Part shown: positions 19,030-29,503 of the stretch, in pieces
Layout: each line of letters begins with the position of its first letter
Position numbering within the stretch: the first letter of the stretch is position 1
Assembly (NCBI RefSeq): GCF_000243675.2
Contig: NZ_AHMM02000006.1
Coordinates: forward strand, 393,513-457,512
Direction: 5' to 3'
Source: Leptospira inadai serovar Lyme str. 10
GTDB taxonomy: Bacteria; Spirochaetota; Leptospiria; Leptospirales; Leptospiraceae
Length of the DNA stretch: 64,000 nt
Notes under the pieces: model-generated
Told to the model about the DNA's origin: nothing
Databases searched by the model: none
Seen by the model: the letters and a program-made list of their open reading frames with translations, nothing else
Translations under genes and position numbers: made by a program

Positions 19030-19800
19030 ATGGAAAACGAGGACGCGATTCCAATTAAAATCGGAGTCATGGATTCCGGGATGGGCGGCCTTTCGGTCCT
19101 GCGAACGCTCCTTTCTCTTCCGTACCGCGCGCATTACGTTTATTACGGTGATCTAGGGAATGCGCCTTACGGGGAGCGAAGTACCGAGGAAGTGCTAGCG
19201 CTCACTAAAAACGTATGCTCGGAGTTGCTTTCTCAGAAAGTAAACGCCATACTTCTGGCTTGTAATACCGCCACTTCCGCCGCGGCGTCCGAACTGCGAG
19301 CCGAACTTCCCGTACCCGTATTCGGAATGGAACCCGCAATTAAACCGGCGCTATCGGCTCACCCTAATGAAAGAATCGCATTGCTCGCAACGTCCGTGAC
19401 TCATAGAGAAGAGAAATTACGAAATTTGAAACTATCACTTTCGGCCGAAGAAAGAATCGTTCATTTGAATTGCGACGGTCTCGCCACTCTCGTGGACTTG
19501 GGTAGATTCAAGGAAGCGGAAATTCTCTTGCGGAAGATTCTAAGGCCTGTCCAGTCGGAAGGCATTCGCGGGCTTGTTTTAGGCTGCACGCATTATGTTT
19601 TTTTAAAAAGATTACTTTTATCCGTTTATCCGGAGGCGATTTTGCACGACGGGAATGAAGGAACTACCAAGCATTTGATCCGTTCCTTACAATTAGAGCG
19701 ATTTCCGGGAACTCCCGGCTTCGAACTTTTCTTTTCCGGAAGGGAAAAAGGGAGTGATGCTTACTTATTGGGCAAACGATTACTCCACGAAAATGAGTGA
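19030..19800 (+). CDS. murI: Glutamate racemase
   Basis: 256 residues. It converts L-glutamate to D-glutamate for peptidoglycan. Family motifs are present in order: IGVMDSGMGGLSVLRTL with the first Asp/Ser, YYGDLGNAPYGERS, LLACNTATSAAA with the first catalytic Cys, and LVLGCTHYVFL with the second catalytic Cys. AAGG lies 5 nt before the ATG, which follows the aminotransferase stop by 7 bases. The enzyme is cytoplasmic. Length and motif spacing are normal. Confidence 0.96.
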   Translation: MENEDAIPIKIGVMDSGMGGLSVLRTLLSLPYRAHYVYYGDLGNAPYGERSTEEVLALTKNVCSELLSQKVNAILLACNTATSAAASELRAELPVPVFGMEPAIKPALSAHPNERIALLATSVTHREEKLRNLKLSLSAEERIVHLNCDGLATLVDLGRFKEAEILLRKILRPVQSEGIRGLVLGCTHYVFLKRLLLSVYPEAILHDGNEGTTKHLIRSLQLERFPGTPGFELFFSGREKGSDAYLLGKRLLHENE

Positions 19801-19890
19801 TACGCGCAAAACTTTCGGTAAGAATTTTTTTCCAATCCCCCTTTTTTTTAGTTCCCTCCGTCTCCATAACAATCTAAGTTACGGTACTCT

Positions 19891-20499
19891 ATGAACCGGC
19901 TCGCAAAAATTCTAAGTATAACGCTTACTCTTTTCGCCGTAATTTACGGCTGTAAACCGAAATCGGAAGGAACATCCCAGGGAATCGTCACGTTTCTAAC
20001 GGGAAAGGTAACGGTCGGGAAATCGGGTAAAGATCTGAAATTGGATGATGCCGTCTCCGAACACGACACGATCGTGACTGCAAAAGACGGACTCGTGGAT
20101 TTGACAACTCCGCTAGGTACGATTCGCCTCTTGGGCAGTACGGAAGCTTCCGTCGCTGCTTTAAAGGCCGACCAGGCGTACCTAAAGGTGAACGAAGGCA
20201 ATATCCTGGTAAAAGTAGTTAAACTTTCCAAAAACCAGTCCATTTCGGTGGATACTCCGGCCGTGGTTGCGGCGGTTCGAGGAACCCAGTTTTGGGGACA
20301 GGTGAATCGATCCGCCGAAACCGGAACATTTGCCGTTCGGGAAGGAAGCGTTTTGATTACTCGAAAAACGGACGAGGCCCGAGTTTTAGTGAAGGCCGGA
20401 GAAGCAGTCGACCTAAAACCGGGATTATCCCCTTTGGTGACCAGGACTGCGGCCGAGGCCGAGCTTTCAGCCATGCAGCAAATCGATCAAATGAAATGA
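19891..20499 (+). CDS. FecR-domain lipoprotein
   Basis: 202 residues. The N-terminus (LAKILSITLTLFAVIYGC) is a lipoprotein signal with the lipobox cysteine at about residue 24. The remainder resembles a FecR domain: GIVTFLTGKVTVGKSGKDLK, LDDAVSEHDTIVTAKDGLVDL, TPLGTIRLLGSTEASV and SVDTPAVVAAVRGTQFWGQV. In Leptospira such stand-alone FecR lipoproteins occur without a partner sigma factor; here no FecI-like gene is adjacent, so an anti-sigma role is not supported. It is more likely a structural or ligand-binding domain in the envelope. Divergence from murI is 90 bases with no obvious terminator. Confidence 0.85.
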   Translation: MNRLAKILSITLTLFAVIYGCKPKSEGTSQGIVTFLTGKVTVGKSGKDLKLDDAVSEHDTIVTAKDGLVDLTTPLGTIRLLGSTEASVAALKADQAYLKVNEGNILVKVVKLSKNQSISVDTPAVVAAVRGTQFWGQVNRSAETGTFAVREGSVLITRKTDEARVLVKAGEAVDLKPGLSPLVTRTAAEAELSAMQQIDQMK

Positions 20500-20602
20500 C
20501 GGCTTGTCCTGTCGTTCCGAATCGAAGATTCGCCACTTTTTGAATCTCCTTTTTTTTCTGTCCAGAAGACTCGACTCGGGAATCCTGTTCCCGAGCGGGT
20601 AG

Positions 20603-21640
20603 ATGGAAAGCAAGATCACTTATAAAAGCGCCGGAGTCGATACCGAGGCCGGTCAGAACTTCGTTAGAAGAATCAAGGAAAACGTGGAATCCACGCATGG
20701 TCTCCGTGTAGTGGGCGGTTTGGGCGGTTTTTCCGGCGGCTTTGACGTCAGCTTCCTAAAGAATTATAAGAATCCGATCTTACTTTCCGGTACGGATGGA
20801 GTCGGGACTAAATTAGAATTAGCTCGCCTATTCGGAATTCATGATACGGTCGGAATCGATTTAGTCGCGATGTGTGTGAATGATATTCTTGTCTCCGGCG
20901 GCGAACCGCTATTTTTTCTGGATTATATCGCCTGTGGAAAATTGGACCCGGCTCGAATGGAACGAATCGTTTCCGGAATCGTGAAAGGATGTCGCTTATC
21001 AGGTGCGGCTCTTCTTGGCGGGGAAACTGCGGAGCATCCGAGCACGATGGAAGAAGACGAATACGATTTAGCCGGCTTCGTAGTAGGGGCCGTGGAAAAA
21101 GAGGATATGATCGACGGTTCGAAAATTCGTCCCGGAGACGTGGTTCTCGGTTTGGAATCTTCCGGTCCTCATAGTAACGGTTTTTCCCTCATTCGAAAGT
21201 TGTATTTACCGGAAGGCAGAAAGCTTCCCTCAGATCCTTCGACCGTGGATTTCTTACGAGAATTCGCCCTTAGGCCGACTCGAATTTATGTACAAAGCAT
21301 TCTGAATCTGGTTAAGAAAGTGGAAGTAAAAGGAATGGTTCACATCACCGGCGGAGGATTCTACGAAAATATCCCGCGCGTTCTTCCGAACGACTGCGGA
21401 ATTTCGATCGAACGGGAGAGTTTGCCTTCCAACCCTTTCTTTGAAAAATTGAGAAAGGACTTCCCACAGATCGAAGAAAAAGAACTCTATTCCACATTCA
21501 ATATGGGCGTCGGGTACATCGTTATTGTTTCCCCCGATTCGGAAGCGGCTGCGCGGACGAATTTGGAAGAAAAGGGCGAAAGTGTTAGAAGAATCGGCAC
21601 TATTATTTCTCGTAAAGATACGTCCGTAATTTTCGTCTAA
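20603..21640 (+). CDS. purM: Phosphoribosylformylglycinamidine cyclo-ligase (AIR synthetase)
   Basis: 345 residues, standard size. Catalyses the ATP-dependent ring closure that makes aminoimidazole ribonucleotide in purine synthesis. Typical blocks are TYKSAGVDTEAGQNFV at the start, LLSGTDGVGTKLELAR, GIDLVAMCVNDILVSGGEP, LLGGETAEHPSTM, GSKIRPGDVVLGLESSGPHS and GMVHITGGGFYENIPRVLP. GGGTAG precedes the ATG. The ClC gene starts 9 bases after the stop. A cytoplasmic enzyme; the neighbours are unrelated to purine synthesis. Confidence 0.97.
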   Translation: MESKITYKSAGVDTEAGQNFVRRIKENVESTHGLRVVGGLGGFSGGFDVSFLKNYKNPILLSGTDGVGTKLELARLFGIHDTVGIDLVAMCVNDILVSGGEPLFFLDYIACGKLDPARMERIVSGIVKGCRLSGAALLGGETAEHPSTMEEDEYDLAGFVVGAVEKEDMIDGSKIRPGDVVLGLESSGPHSNGFSLIRKLYLPEGRKLPSDPSTVDFLREFALRPTRIYVQSILNLVKKVEVKGMVHITGGGFYENIPRVLPNDCGISIERESLPSNPFFEKLRKDFPQIEEKELYSTFNMGVGYIVIVSPDSEAAARTNLEEKGESVRRIGTIISRKDTSVIFV

Positions 21641-21648
21641 CCAACGTT

Positions 21649-22905
21649 ATGGACAAAGTCCGTTCCTTTTTTAGAAATCCGATCTTCGTAATTTCCAAAA
21701 AGAACCCCTTTATGCTTTCGAGGTGGAGTATTCTTTACGTACTCCTCGGGATTTTCGCCGGTTTATTTTCCGCGCTCTTCTGGAAATGTTTAGAATATCT
21801 GACCCTATTTTTAGGAAAAGTCGAAGGCCCTTGGGTCATAGCCTTAATGACCGGCTCCGGTTTGTTGATAGGTCTTTTGATCTATTGGTTAGGCGAACCC
21901 GGAGAAATTTCATTAGTAATCGATAATATACGATTTCGGGGAGGAAAATTAGATCCTAAGAATAATCCTTCGATGACCGTTTCATCCCTTCTTAGTATTT
22001 CCTCGGGAGGAAGCGCCGGCCCCGAAGCCCCCTTGGTTCAGATCACCGGATCCATCGGCAGTTGGTTCGCCGAGAGACTGGGGTTGGAAGGAGAGGAGGT
22101 TCGCTCGATGACGATTGCCGGAATGGCTGCCGGTTTTACCTCTCTATTCGGCTCTCCGTTAGGAGGCGCCTTATTCGCGCTCGAAATACTCCAACACCGG
22201 CATGTAGTAGAGTATTATGAGGCGCTATTGCCCGCCTTCCTTTCCAGCTGTTCCGCCTACTTCGTGTTTCTTTGGATGACGGATATGGGCATCGGGCCCA
22301 CCTGGCAATTCCCTCAATATGTTCCGGGCGGAATCGAAGACTTTGAAAATGCACTCGCCTTCGGAGTCGCGGGAGCGGGAATCGGTTGGATTTTTTACGG
22401 AGTATTTCGCACTACTGAATTCTCCTTTTCCAGAATTCCGGGTCCGATCTTCGTTAAGACGGCGTTAGGGGGATTGATTCTAGGATGCATAGCATTCCAC
22501 CAACCTCTGACGCGATATTTCGGTCACGACCAGTTGAATCAAATCGTAGTTACGAAAGGGGATTGGGTATTTTTCGGAAGTTTGGTCCTTTTGAAAATTC
22601 TGGCAATCAATACGACCGTATCGAGCGGCTGGCGAGGAGGGATCATTATCCCACTCTTCTTTATCGGAGCGGCCTCCGGAAGGTTTTTTATGGATTTCTT
22701 TCCGACCGAGAATGAATCTTTTTTGTTGATCTGTTTAATGGCCTCGGTCAATGCATCCGTCACTAAAACTCCGATCAGCACTACGATCCTATTGGTCGAT
22801 TTAACGGGAGTCTCGAGTTTCACACCGGTTTTGTTCGCATCGCTAAGCGGATATTTCTTATCTCCAAAGGCTCCGTTTATTAAATCGCAGGCCGATTCCC
22901 AGTAG
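21649..22905 (+). CDS. ClC-family chloride channel or chloride/proton antiporter
   Basis: 418 residues with about ten membrane segments. The signature around the selectivity filter is SSGGSAGPEAPLVQITGSIG, in which GPEAP takes the place of the usual GREGP and keeps the gating glutamate. The later block TTVSSGWRGGIIIPLFFIGA corresponds to the GxFxP region, here with a diverged GIIIP. There is no C-terminal CBS domain, as in short prokaryotic members. It sits in the inner membrane. Whether it is a channel or an exchanger cannot be told. It follows purM by 9 bases. Confidence 0.9.
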   Translation: MDKVRSFFRNPIFVISKKNPFMLSRWSILYVLLGIFAGLFSALFWKCLEYLTLFLGKVEGPWVIALMTGSGLLIGLLIYWLGEPGEISLVIDNIRFRGGKLDPKNNPSMTVSSLLSISSGGSAGPEAPLVQITGSIGSWFAERLGLEGEEVRSMTIAGMAAGFTSLFGSPLGGALFALEILQHRHVVEYYEALLPAFLSSCSAYFVFLWMTDMGIGPTWQFPQYVPGGIEDFENALAFGVAGAGIGWIFYGVFRTTEFSFSRIPGPIFVKTALGGLILGCIAFHQPLTRYFGHDQLNQIVVTKGDWVFFGSLVLLKILAINTTVSSGWRGGIIIPLFFIGAASGRFFMDFFPTENESFLLICLMASVNASVTKTPISTTILLVDLTGVSSFTPVLFASLSGYFLSPKAPFIKSQADSQ

Positions 22906-22978
22906 TCTTTTTCGTACGTTTTCTCCGGGAAATCGTAGACGTTTTCCCGTTCCTATCGGAATCTTCAACCTAACTCGA

Positions 22979-25009
22979 ATGGGAACAAATTTACGTATCA
23001 GACTCTTTCCGTTTCTCATTCTATTTTTATTCCTTTACTGTCGTCCTTTTCCTAAAGGAGCAATTCTTGAAAACGGAATCTTAGACTGGGACAAAACAAA
23101 GTCGGCGGGTAGAGGCGATTGCTTCCGGCTGACGGGCGAGTGGAAATTCGCCTGGTTGGGCGAGGCTCCTAGTACAGAGCTTCCGGAAAATCCTCCGGTA
23201 TTTTCCACTCAAATCAGTCCAGGAAGTTGGGCCGGAGAAACCTGGCAGGGGAATATTCTTCCAAAATACGGGAAGGCACTGTACCGCTTGGAGCTAATCT
23301 CCGGAGGAAGCGTAGGCAACCTTCGGTTGGTCAGTTTCGATCAAGGAACGAATTACCGAATCATTTTTAACGGAAGAATTATTTCGGAAGTCGGTAGAGT
23401 AGGAGATCCTTCGCCGGAGGCTCTCGCATTATTAACACGTTATGTGATTCTTCCTCCCTGGGAAAAAAAAGCGAACCTGGATTTTGAAATTTCCAACTAT
23501 AATTATAGGAAAGGAGGCCTATGGAAACCTCCGATTTTCGGCGAGCCGGAATGCGTCAATCGATACTATCAGGATCGGAGAGATCTTGAATCGCTTTTGG
23601 CCGGAGGCCTTCTTTTTTTAGGCCTATTTCATATTTTCGTATCCGTTTTCTATAAAAAGGATCCTTCGGCATTCGTTTTAGGCTTATTCTCTCTGACGGT
23701 TTTCCTGAGATTGTATTCCACCGGCGTAAGGTTACTTCCGGAGCACTTCGATGTCGGGCCGGAAATTTATTTACGGACGGAGTTTATTTCCTGGTTTATC
23801 GGAATGCCTCTGGCTCTGCATTTTTTGTATTCGGTTTTTCCCATCGATGCCGGAAGACTGCTTTTAAAGGTCGGATATTCGACGGCGGCAATCTTTATTA
23901 TAATAACTTTATTTACGGGTCCGAATATCTATTCGTATCTAATCGGACCTTCTTATATGGCGTTCGTCTGTATGGGGGCGAGTTCGTTATTCGTTTTGGC
24001 CAAAGCGATCCGAAATAAACGACCGGGTGCCATTCTCTATCTGGTCGGCTTTCTGTTCCTGCTTTTTTTTCTAGCCAGCGAAGTGCTTTATCACTCCGAA
24101 ATAATGGATTCCTGGGAGTTGAGCGGAGTAGGCGTGGGAATATTCGTTCTGTCCAATGCATTGTCTCTGTCCAATAAGCTTTTAAGCGGTTTTAGAGAAA
24201 GGGAGGAAGTTCAGGAAATTCTGAATTTGGATTTGGAAGAACTCGTAAAGAAAAGAACAAGAGAGTTGGAATGGGCCAGAGACGAAGCGGAGGCCGCCAA
24301 TCGGGCTAAGAGCGAATTTTTAATCAATGTGGATCATGAGGTCCGAACTCCCATGAACGGAATTATGGGAATAACGGAGATGCTATTGGATAGCGACATG
24401 AGGCCCGAGCAGAAGGAGATGGTCGAGTTATTGAAACGAAGCGGAGACGCTATGATGTTGATTTTGGGAACGATGTTGGATGCTTCCAGTTTGGAAAAAG
24501 GAACTCTCGTCCTAGTCAATCGTCCGTTTCACTTACGAGCCGCCGTATACGAGGCTGCGATGCGCTTGGAAGATGCTATTAAGCGAAAAGGTATCGCTTT
24601 TTCCGTGCTAATATCCGATGACCTACCCGATTTAGTCGTCGGAGACGAAGTTCGCTTTAAGAGAATGATTATAGGACTTCTGGAGAATGCCGAAAAATTC
24701 ACGAAAGCCGGATTCATCCGCTTTTCGGGCATATTACTCGGTGCGACTCAATTTACCTATCGATTCCGCTTCGAGGTGGAAGATAGCGGTATCGGAATTT
24801 CTCAAGATCTTTGGGAGGCCATTTTTACCCCGTTTCAACAGGTCGATTCGGGAGTGACTAAACCTTTCCAAGGCGCAGGCCTTGGACTTTCTCTCAGCCG
24901 TGCGCTCGCGAGGAAAATGGACGGGGACATTCAAGTGCAAAGCGTTCCCGGGAAGGGTTCCATTTTTATCCTCGAGTTAGGTCTTTCCAAACCTGAAATC
25001 CACCCTTGA
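22979..25009 (+). CDS. Histidine kinase with 7TMR-DISM sensor
   Basis: 676 residues. The N-terminus has a signal-like segment ending FLFLYCRP. Residues about 35-195 form a jelly-roll sensor ([24 protein letters not shown]), like 7TMR-DISMED2. Seven hydrophobic segments follow (about 200-395), then a coiled linker and a HisKA domain with [13 protein letters not shown], the phospho-accepting His being near residue 452. The ATPase domain has [10 protein letters not shown] (N box), [12 protein letters not shown] (G1) and [12 protein letters not shown] (G2). There is no receiver domain and no response regulator next door, so the partner is unknown. mutL follows 16 bases downstream. Confidence 0.93.
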   Translation: MGTNLRIRLFPFLILFLFLYCRPFPKGAILENGILDWDKTKSAGRGDCFRLTGEWKFAWLGEAPSTELPENPPVFSTQISPGSWAGETWQGNILPKYGKALYRLELISGGSVGNLRLVSFDQGTNYRIIFNGRIISEVGRVGDPSPEALALLTRYVILPPWEKKANLDFEISNYNYRKGGLWKPPIFGEPECVNRYYQDRRDLESLLAGGLLFLGLFHIFVSVFYKKDPSAFVLGLFSLTVFLRLYSTGVRLLPEHFDVGPEIYLRTEFISWFIGMPLALHFLYSVFPIDAGRLLLKVGYSTAAIFIIITLFTGPNIYSYLIGPSYMAFVCMGASSLFVLAKAIRNKRPGAILYLVGFLFLLFFLASEVLYHSEIMDSWELSGVGVGIFVLSNALSLSNKLLSGFREREEVQEILNLDLEELVKKRTRELEWARDEAEAANRAKSEFLINVDHEVRTPMNGIMGITEMLLDSDMRPEQKEMVELLKRSGDAMMLILGTMLDASSLEKGTLVLVNRPFHLRAAVYEAAMRLEDAIKRKGIAFSVLISDDLPDLVVGDEVRFKRMIIGLLENAEKFTKAGFIRFSGILLGATQFTYRFRFEVEDSGIGISQDLWEAIFTPFQQVDSGVTKPFQGAGLGLSLSRALARKMDGDIQVQSVPGKGSIFILELGLSKPEIHP

Positions 25010-25025
25010 CAGGTCGATAGCGGCC

Positions 25026-26825
25026 GTGGATTCTGGGTCCAAGCCTATGGCTCGGATACAGGAACTTAGTCCGGATCTAATCAACCAAATTGCGGCAGGC
25101 GAAGTTATCGAATCTTCTCATTCCGTTTTGAAGGAATTGATGGAAAACTCGGTCGATGCCGGAGCGACCTACATCGAAGTCGAGACGAGAGACGGAGGAT
25201 TGACTTCCCTTTTAATCTCGGACGACGGTTCCGGAATAGAGGAAGAAGATATCGAGCTCGCGCTAAAGCGGCATGCAACCAGCAAAATCAAGAGCTTACG
25301 GGATTTGGAGCTCGTCTTATCCTACGGTTTCCGAGGAGAGGCCCTGGCTTCCATAGCGTCCGTATCCAAACTCACCCTCGAAACCGGAACCGGAGGTCAA
25401 ACCGCCTGGAAGGTTCGAACGGAAAAGGGGAAAGTTATTTCCAAAGAAGCGATTCCGGGATTTCGAGGCACTCGGATTTTAATCGAAGACCTGTTTTACA
25501 ATACGCCTGTCCGTAGGAAATTCTTGAAGTCGGTTCGTTCGGAAGATAAACGGATTCGGGATCGATTTACCGTTCAGGCATTGGCGCGGGAGGAAATCAG
25601 ATTTCGACTGGTTCAGGACGGAAAGGAAGTCCATAGACTCGCCGCAAAAGAGAAGAAAGAACGAATCGTGGATTTATTTGGAGAGAATTTTCGGGATCAT
25701 TTGTTAAGCGTAGATCTCGAAAAGAGAGGCTGGAAGGCATGGGGATATATAAGCGATCCGGACTTTTATAAATCCAATCGAACCGGACAGTTTACGTTCG
25801 TGAATAATCGTCCGGTGGAGATAAAATATTCCTCTCATCTATTAAAAAAATGTTATGATGAACTCCTTCCGCCGAATGCTCACCCGTATTGCTTTTTATT
25901 TTTCGAAGTCGATCCGGAGTCGATCGACGTTAACGTTCATCCCGCAAAGAAAGAGATTCGATTTTTAGACGAGGAATCCTTTAATACGTTCTTTCTACAG
26001 TTGATACAAAAGGAACTCCGCTCCAGTACGCCGGTCAGTTTTCTGGAACTAAGAAATCGGCTTCTTCGCCCGGAGCGCCCCAAAACGGGAGGCTCGTTGC
26101 AGGTATATTCTTCGACCGGCTCAGGCGATCAGCAATTGTTAGGCGAAGAATTATACTCGGAAGTAAGACATTCTCCGTCCTTTCCGGTAGAAACGGTCGG
26201 TCCGGGTTCGAGGCTGGAGGATTTGACGGACCAGCCCCGTAAACATGCCGAATTCATTCCTAAGAAGCATTTCGGTTTACTCTTCGAGACGTTCATTCTA
26301 GCCGAGGGAGAGGACGGGTTTTATATTATCGACCAGCATACCGCGCACGAGAGGATTCGTTACGAAGAGGTCCTGAAAAAACTAAAACGGAAGAATTACG
26401 GCATCCAACCTCTGCTCACCCCGATTCGGATTCCGGTTTCCAAGCAGGAGGCCGAGGATATCAAGGAGCGGGGCTCCGAATACGAGGAAGTCGGACTGAA
26501 GTTGGACGCTCTCGGCCAAGACAGCCTAGTTCTTAGGGAAGTTCCGGGATACTTTTTGCCGGGACATGAAAAGGAAATTATATTAGATTTTTTGAATAGA
26601 ACCGGAGGAAAGGAAGTCCCGGAGCCGGAACTTTACGATCTGATGGCAAAATGCGTGGCCTGTCGATCCGCCGTTAAAAAAGGGGACCAGTTATCGGACC
26701 ATCTGATCGCCGAATTATTAAACCGTTTGAGTTATTGCGAAAATCCCGCCCGGTGCCCTCACGGTAGGCCGACGTTGGTCAAGCTGACACGGGAAGATTT
26801 GGAACGGATGTTTCATCGTAGGTGA
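25026..26825 (+). CDS. mutL: DNA mismatch repair protein MutL
   Basis: 599 residues. The N-terminal ATPase has [40 protein letters not shown] and [12 protein letters not shown]. The C-terminal domain has [15 protein letters not shown], a DQHA(X)2E(X)4E-type endonuclease motif with Ala changed to Thr, plus [12 protein letters not shown] and ARCPHGRPT. It should therefore nick DNA itself, as in organisms without MutH. The frame opens at a GTG (25026), but homologues begin close to [10 protein letters not shown], so the ATG at 25047 may be the true start. Neither has a strong ribosome site. Confidence 0.95.
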   Translation: MDSGSKPMARIQELSPDLINQIAAGEVIESSHSVLKELMENSVDAGATYIEVETRDGGLTSLLISDDGSGIEEEDIELALKRHATSKIKSLRDLELVLSYGFRGEALASIASVSKLTLETGTGGQTAWKVRTEKGKVISKEAIPGFRGTRILIEDLFYNTPVRRKFLKSVRSEDKRIRDRFTVQALAREEIRFRLVQDGKEVHRLAAKEKKERIVDLFGENFRDHLLSVDLEKRGWKAWGYISDPDFYKSNRTGQFTFVNNRPVEIKYSSHLLKKCYDELLPPNAHPYCFLFFEVDPESIDVNVHPAKKEIRFLDEESFNTFFLQLIQKELRSSTPVSFLELRNRLLRPERPKTGGSLQVYSSTGSGDQQLLGEELYSEVRHSPSFPVETVGPGSRLEDLTDQPRKHAEFIPKKHFGLLFETFILAEGEDGFYIIDQHTAHERIRYEEVLKKLKRKNYGIQPLLTPIRIPVSKQEAEDIKERGSEYEEVGLKLDALGQDSLVLREVPGYFLPGHEKEIILDFLNRTGGKEVPEPELYDLMAKCVACRSAVKKGDQLSDHLIAELLNRLSYCENPARCPHGRPTLVKLTREDLERMFHRR

Positions 26826-26831
26826 TATCGT

Positions 26832-27428
26832 TTGACTAGAAAAACAACCGAAACGCACGGTTCGAGCGAAAAAGTATTAGGCCGCCTGCTGAGGCAAACG
26901 CTGATTGCAAGCGTCGTTTTATTCGTTGGAGTCATCATACTCGCCAGATTCTTTCACGAACCGGTATTACAGGTTTCTAAAGCGTTTATCGATTTTACCG
27001 GTCCATTCGGTGTGGGCATCGCCATTCTTATCGCTGATTCCGTGCATATATTCTTTCCACCGGATACGTTCCTGATTATCGCCGTTGCCGCGGGACTTCC
27101 CGACGTATGGGTGATTTCGTCCGCTTCGATCGGCTCCCTGATCGCCGGATGCTGTTCCTATGCTCAGGGAAAATATCTGCTTCCTAAATTGGATTCTTTT
27201 ACCCGTTTTCTTAGAACGCACGAGGAAAAGTTGGAAGTTTATGTGAAACGCTTCGGCTTTTGGGCCGTAGTATTGGGTGCTTTGACTCCGCTACCGTATT
27301 CATGGACTAGCGTCGCGGCCGGAGCGATGGGAATGAAATTTAGAATCTTTTTGCTTGCAGCTTTATTTAGAATTCCTAGATTTTATATTTATTATTACCT
27401 CATTAAAGGAGGATGGATAGCGGTCTAA
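26832..27428 (+). CDS. DedA/VTT-like inner-membrane protein
   Basis: 198 residues with about five hydrophobic segments. The block FTGPFGVGIAILIADSVHIFFPPDTFLII (26985-27071) and the later FGFWAVVLGALTPLPYSWTS resemble the VTT/DedA fold, where a glycine- and proline-rich re-entrant loop is typical. Family members include flippases for undecaprenyl phosphate or phospholipids; the substrate here is unknown. The start is a TTG at 26832, 6 bases after mutL, and no ATG is available nearby. Convergence or coupling with mutL is likely. Confidence 0.75.
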   Translation: MTRKTTETHGSSEKVLGRLLRQTLIASVVLFVGVIILARFFHEPVLQVSKAFIDFTGPFGVGIAILIADSVHIFFPPDTFLIIAVAAGLPDVWVISSASIGSLIAGCCSYAQGKYLLPKLDSFTRFLRTHEEKLEVYVKRFGFWAVVLGALTPLPYSWTSVAAGAMGMKFRIFLLAALFRIPRFYIYYYLIKGGWIAV

Positions 27429-27477
27429 AGATAACACGACACTTTCGAAAAAAGAATCGTAAAATCCTATCAATTTT

Positions 27478-27705
27478 ATGGAAGAAACTCCTTCACTGTT
27501 TCCGAAAACCAAACGAGACCTGATCCTGGAAAATTTGGATTGGTTCGGTCTACCTGTCCGGGTCGGTGAATTAGTGGAAAACGTTTTGGATGGAAAAATT
27601 CGAGAACAGTCCCTGGTTTGCTGCCATAGCGCCTGCGACGTTTGTAATTCTACGATACGTTCCTGCGTTCGCAAAGTTCAACGGGAATTGGAAGGACTTG
27701 GATAG
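27478..27705 (+). CDS. Small Cys-rich protein overlapping rarA
   Basis: 75 residues from an ATG at 27478. The first half, [17 protein letters not shown] without the second E, is ordinary, and the second half has [19 protein letters not shown] with five cysteines in a metal-binding-like arrangement. It is out of frame with the longest rarA frame that starts at 27590 and overlaps it by more than 100 bases. However, the most likely rarA start is the TTG at 27698, which leaves an overlap of only 8 bases. Protein-like composition and this tidy junction support a real gene coupled to rarA. No function is recognised. Confidence 0.55.
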   Translation: MEETPSLFPKTKRDLILENLDWFGLPVRVGELVENVLDGKIREQSLVCCHSACDVCNSTIRSCVRKVQRELEGLG

Positions 27706-28960
27706 TTTCTTCGACCGTCCTCCGCTTCCGCATAGAATCAGACCGTCCGTATTTTCGGAAGTAATCGGGCAGGAAAAAGCGAAGACTCAGCTTCAAAAAT
27801 TCAGAGAACCCGTAAGTATGATCCTTTATGGTCCGCCAGGTACGGGTAAAACCACGATCGCGAGGATTCTCGGAAAGACTTGGAAACTTCCTTTCGCGGA
27901 ATATAACGCGGTGACGACCGGAGTCGCCGATATTAAAAAACTCTTAGAGAAAGCCGAATCGGGAGGAAGTATTCTTCTATTCTTGGACGAGATTCATCGC
28001 TTCAGCTCTTCGCAGCAAGACAGTCTCCTAAAAGGCGTCGAGACCGGCAGCCTAGTGTTGATCGGGGCTACGACGGAAAGTCCTTCGTTTAGAATTACCA
28101 GACCCTTGCTCTCTCGTTGTCAGGTCCTGAAGTTGGAAGCATTAGGAATTCCTGAAATGAAAAAGATCCTAGAAAGGGGAATCGGAAATTTACAACCTTC
28201 TCCCCTTTTAGAGGAGGCCGCTAAGGAAACTTTAATACGATATTCGGGCGGTGACGCGCGACGTTTACTTTCCTTATTGGAAGCCCTAGCTCTTTCTATG
28301 GATCCGGGCTTATTGATTACCGAGGCCGAAGTAAACTCCTTCCTCGAAAGTCGAGTGATCGAATACGATCAGGTCGGAGAAAGTCATTACGACGTAATTT
28401 CCGCGTTTATAAAATCGGTAAGAGGTAGCGATCCGGATGCCGCACTCTTTTATCTGGCCTTAATGCTCGAAGGAGGGGAGGATCCGATCTTTATCGCGAG
28501 GCGACTGATCGTTCTCGCTTCGGAAGATATAGGAAACGCTTCCGTTCACGGCCTACCTCTTGCCGTGTCCGGCCTTCAAGCGTTGGAAGCGATCGGAATG
28601 CCGGAGGGGAGAATCATACTGGCACAAGTTACGACCTTCCTCGCGTCCTGTCCTAAGTCGAACGCTTCTTATAAAGGGATTTCCTCCGCTTCTTCGTTCG
28701 TAAAAGAAAGAGGAACTAGTTTGAATATCCCGAATCGTTTGAAAAATGCACCGACATTCCTGCATAAGAAGGAAGGCGCCGGGCAAGGGTATAAATATCC
28801 GCATGATTTCGGAGGCTTTACGGAATTCGAATATTTCCCTGATGACCTCAAGAATAATCCGCCTCAATTCTATCTGCCGACCAGAAACGGAATGGAAGCT
28901 AAAATTCGAGAGCATCTGGCATCAGTTTGGAAAAAGTTTAAAGGGAAGAGCTACGATTGA
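27698..28960 (+). CDS. rarA: Replication-associated recombination protein A (RarA/MgsA AAA+ ATPase)
   Basis: About 420 residues from the chosen start. Homologues begin close to [20 protein letters not shown], so I start at the TTG at 27698; an open frame extends back to an ATG at 27590, but that extra stretch is out-of-frame sequence of the small upstream gene. Key motifs: [18 protein letters not shown] (Walker A), [20 protein letters not shown] (Walker B with DEIH), [19 protein letters not shown] (sensor 1 and arginine finger), and the C-terminal tetramerisation region through [20 protein letters not shown]. It acts at stalled replication forks with SSB. GGAAGGA lies very close to the TTG, so initiation may depend on coupling. 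Confidence 0.93.
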   Translation: MDSFFDRPPLPHRIRPSVFSEVIGQEKAKTQLQKFREPVSMILYGPPGTGKTTIARILGKTWKLPFAEYNAVTTGVADIKKLLEKAESGGSILLFLDEIHRFSSSQQDSLLKGVETGSLVLIGATTESPSFRITRPLLSRCQVLKLEALGIPEMKKILERGIGNLQPSPLLEEAAKETLIRYSGGDARRLLSLLEALALSMDPGLLITEAEVNSFLESRVIEYDQVGESHYDVISAFIKSVRGSDPDAALFYLALMLEGGEDPIFIARRLIVLASEDIGNASVHGLPLAVSGLQALEAIGMPEGRIILAQVTTFLASCPKSNASYKGISSASSFVKERGTSLNIPNRLKNAPTFLHKKEGAGQGYKYPHDFGGFTEFEYFPDDLKNNPPQFYLPTRNGMEAKIREHLASVWKKFKGKSYD

Positions 28961-29131
28961 AAATTTGATATAGCATTTTATTCCGCCCCTTTTGTCTTTT
29001 CCGTAGTATCAATGTTTTCTCTATTTGAATTCCGACTAGGGAGAAATTCCTCCAAAAATCAGTTCAACACACCGGAAATTTTATTTTTTTTCCCCTTAAA
29101 CGTAATTTGTCCGTATTAAAACTGTTTTATA

Positions 29132-29161
29132 TTGATAGGGTGTACCTTAGGACGGTAATTT
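29132..29161 (+). promoter_or_regulatory. Possible promoter for the 53-residue gene
   Basis: TTGATA at 29132-29137 and TAATTT at 29156-29161 are 18 bases apart, about 100 bases before the small gene. Just downstream lies a 5-bp-arm palindrome, TGACATAATTAGTGTCA (29164-29180). The 298-base gap between rarA and the small gene otherwise shows nothing I can name. Confidence 0.3.
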
Positions 29162-29258
29162 TTTGACATAATTAGTGTCATGAATCCGACTCTTTTTGAC
29201 GAAACTAATAAGGAAGATCGAGGGTCCTAAGAATCTAAACGAAAAAGGGAGGTTTCGA

Positions 29259-29420
29259 ATGTTCGAATCTGAAAGAATCAAAAAAGAAGAAACGAAACCC
29301 GTTAAAAAATTAGAAACAGTTCGTAAGGAATACAGTCTGAATCAGCCTTTATATTCCAATATATCTAGGACTTCCGACGTAAAAGTCGTGCGTCTACGTC
29401 CGGATCTTTACGATAAATAA
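29259..29420 (+). CDS. Small charged protein, 53 residues
   Basis: I start at the ATG at 29259 because GGGAGG lies 6 nt upstream (29248-29253); the frame also extends back to 29196 with no ribosome site. The product begins MFESERIKKEETKPVKKLE, is very rich in lysine and glutamate, and ends VVRLRPDLYDK. It has no signal peptide and no membrane segment. A clear hairpin terminator follows at once, so this is a monocistronic small gene. It is not a family I recognise. The strong ribosome site and terminator are the evidence for it being expressed. Confidence 0.6.
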   Translation: MFESERIKKEETKPVKKLETVRKEYSLNQPLYSNISRTSDVKVVRLRPDLYDK

Positions 29421-29421
29421 G

Positions 29422-29461
29422 AAAAAAACACGAATACCGACGTTCGGGAGACGTGTTTTTT
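29422..29461. terminator. Bidirectional rho-independent terminator
   Basis: A 10-bp stem pairs AAAAAACACG (ending 29432) with CGTGTTTTTT (29452-29461), with an inner CCGA/TCGG stem in the loop. It lies between the small plus-strand gene and the convergent hisC gene, and has U-runs on both strands. Confidence 0.75.
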
Positions 29462-29503
29462 CCGTTTCGAAGCCCTTAGCAGAGACTTGAAAATTAGTTA
29501 AAC

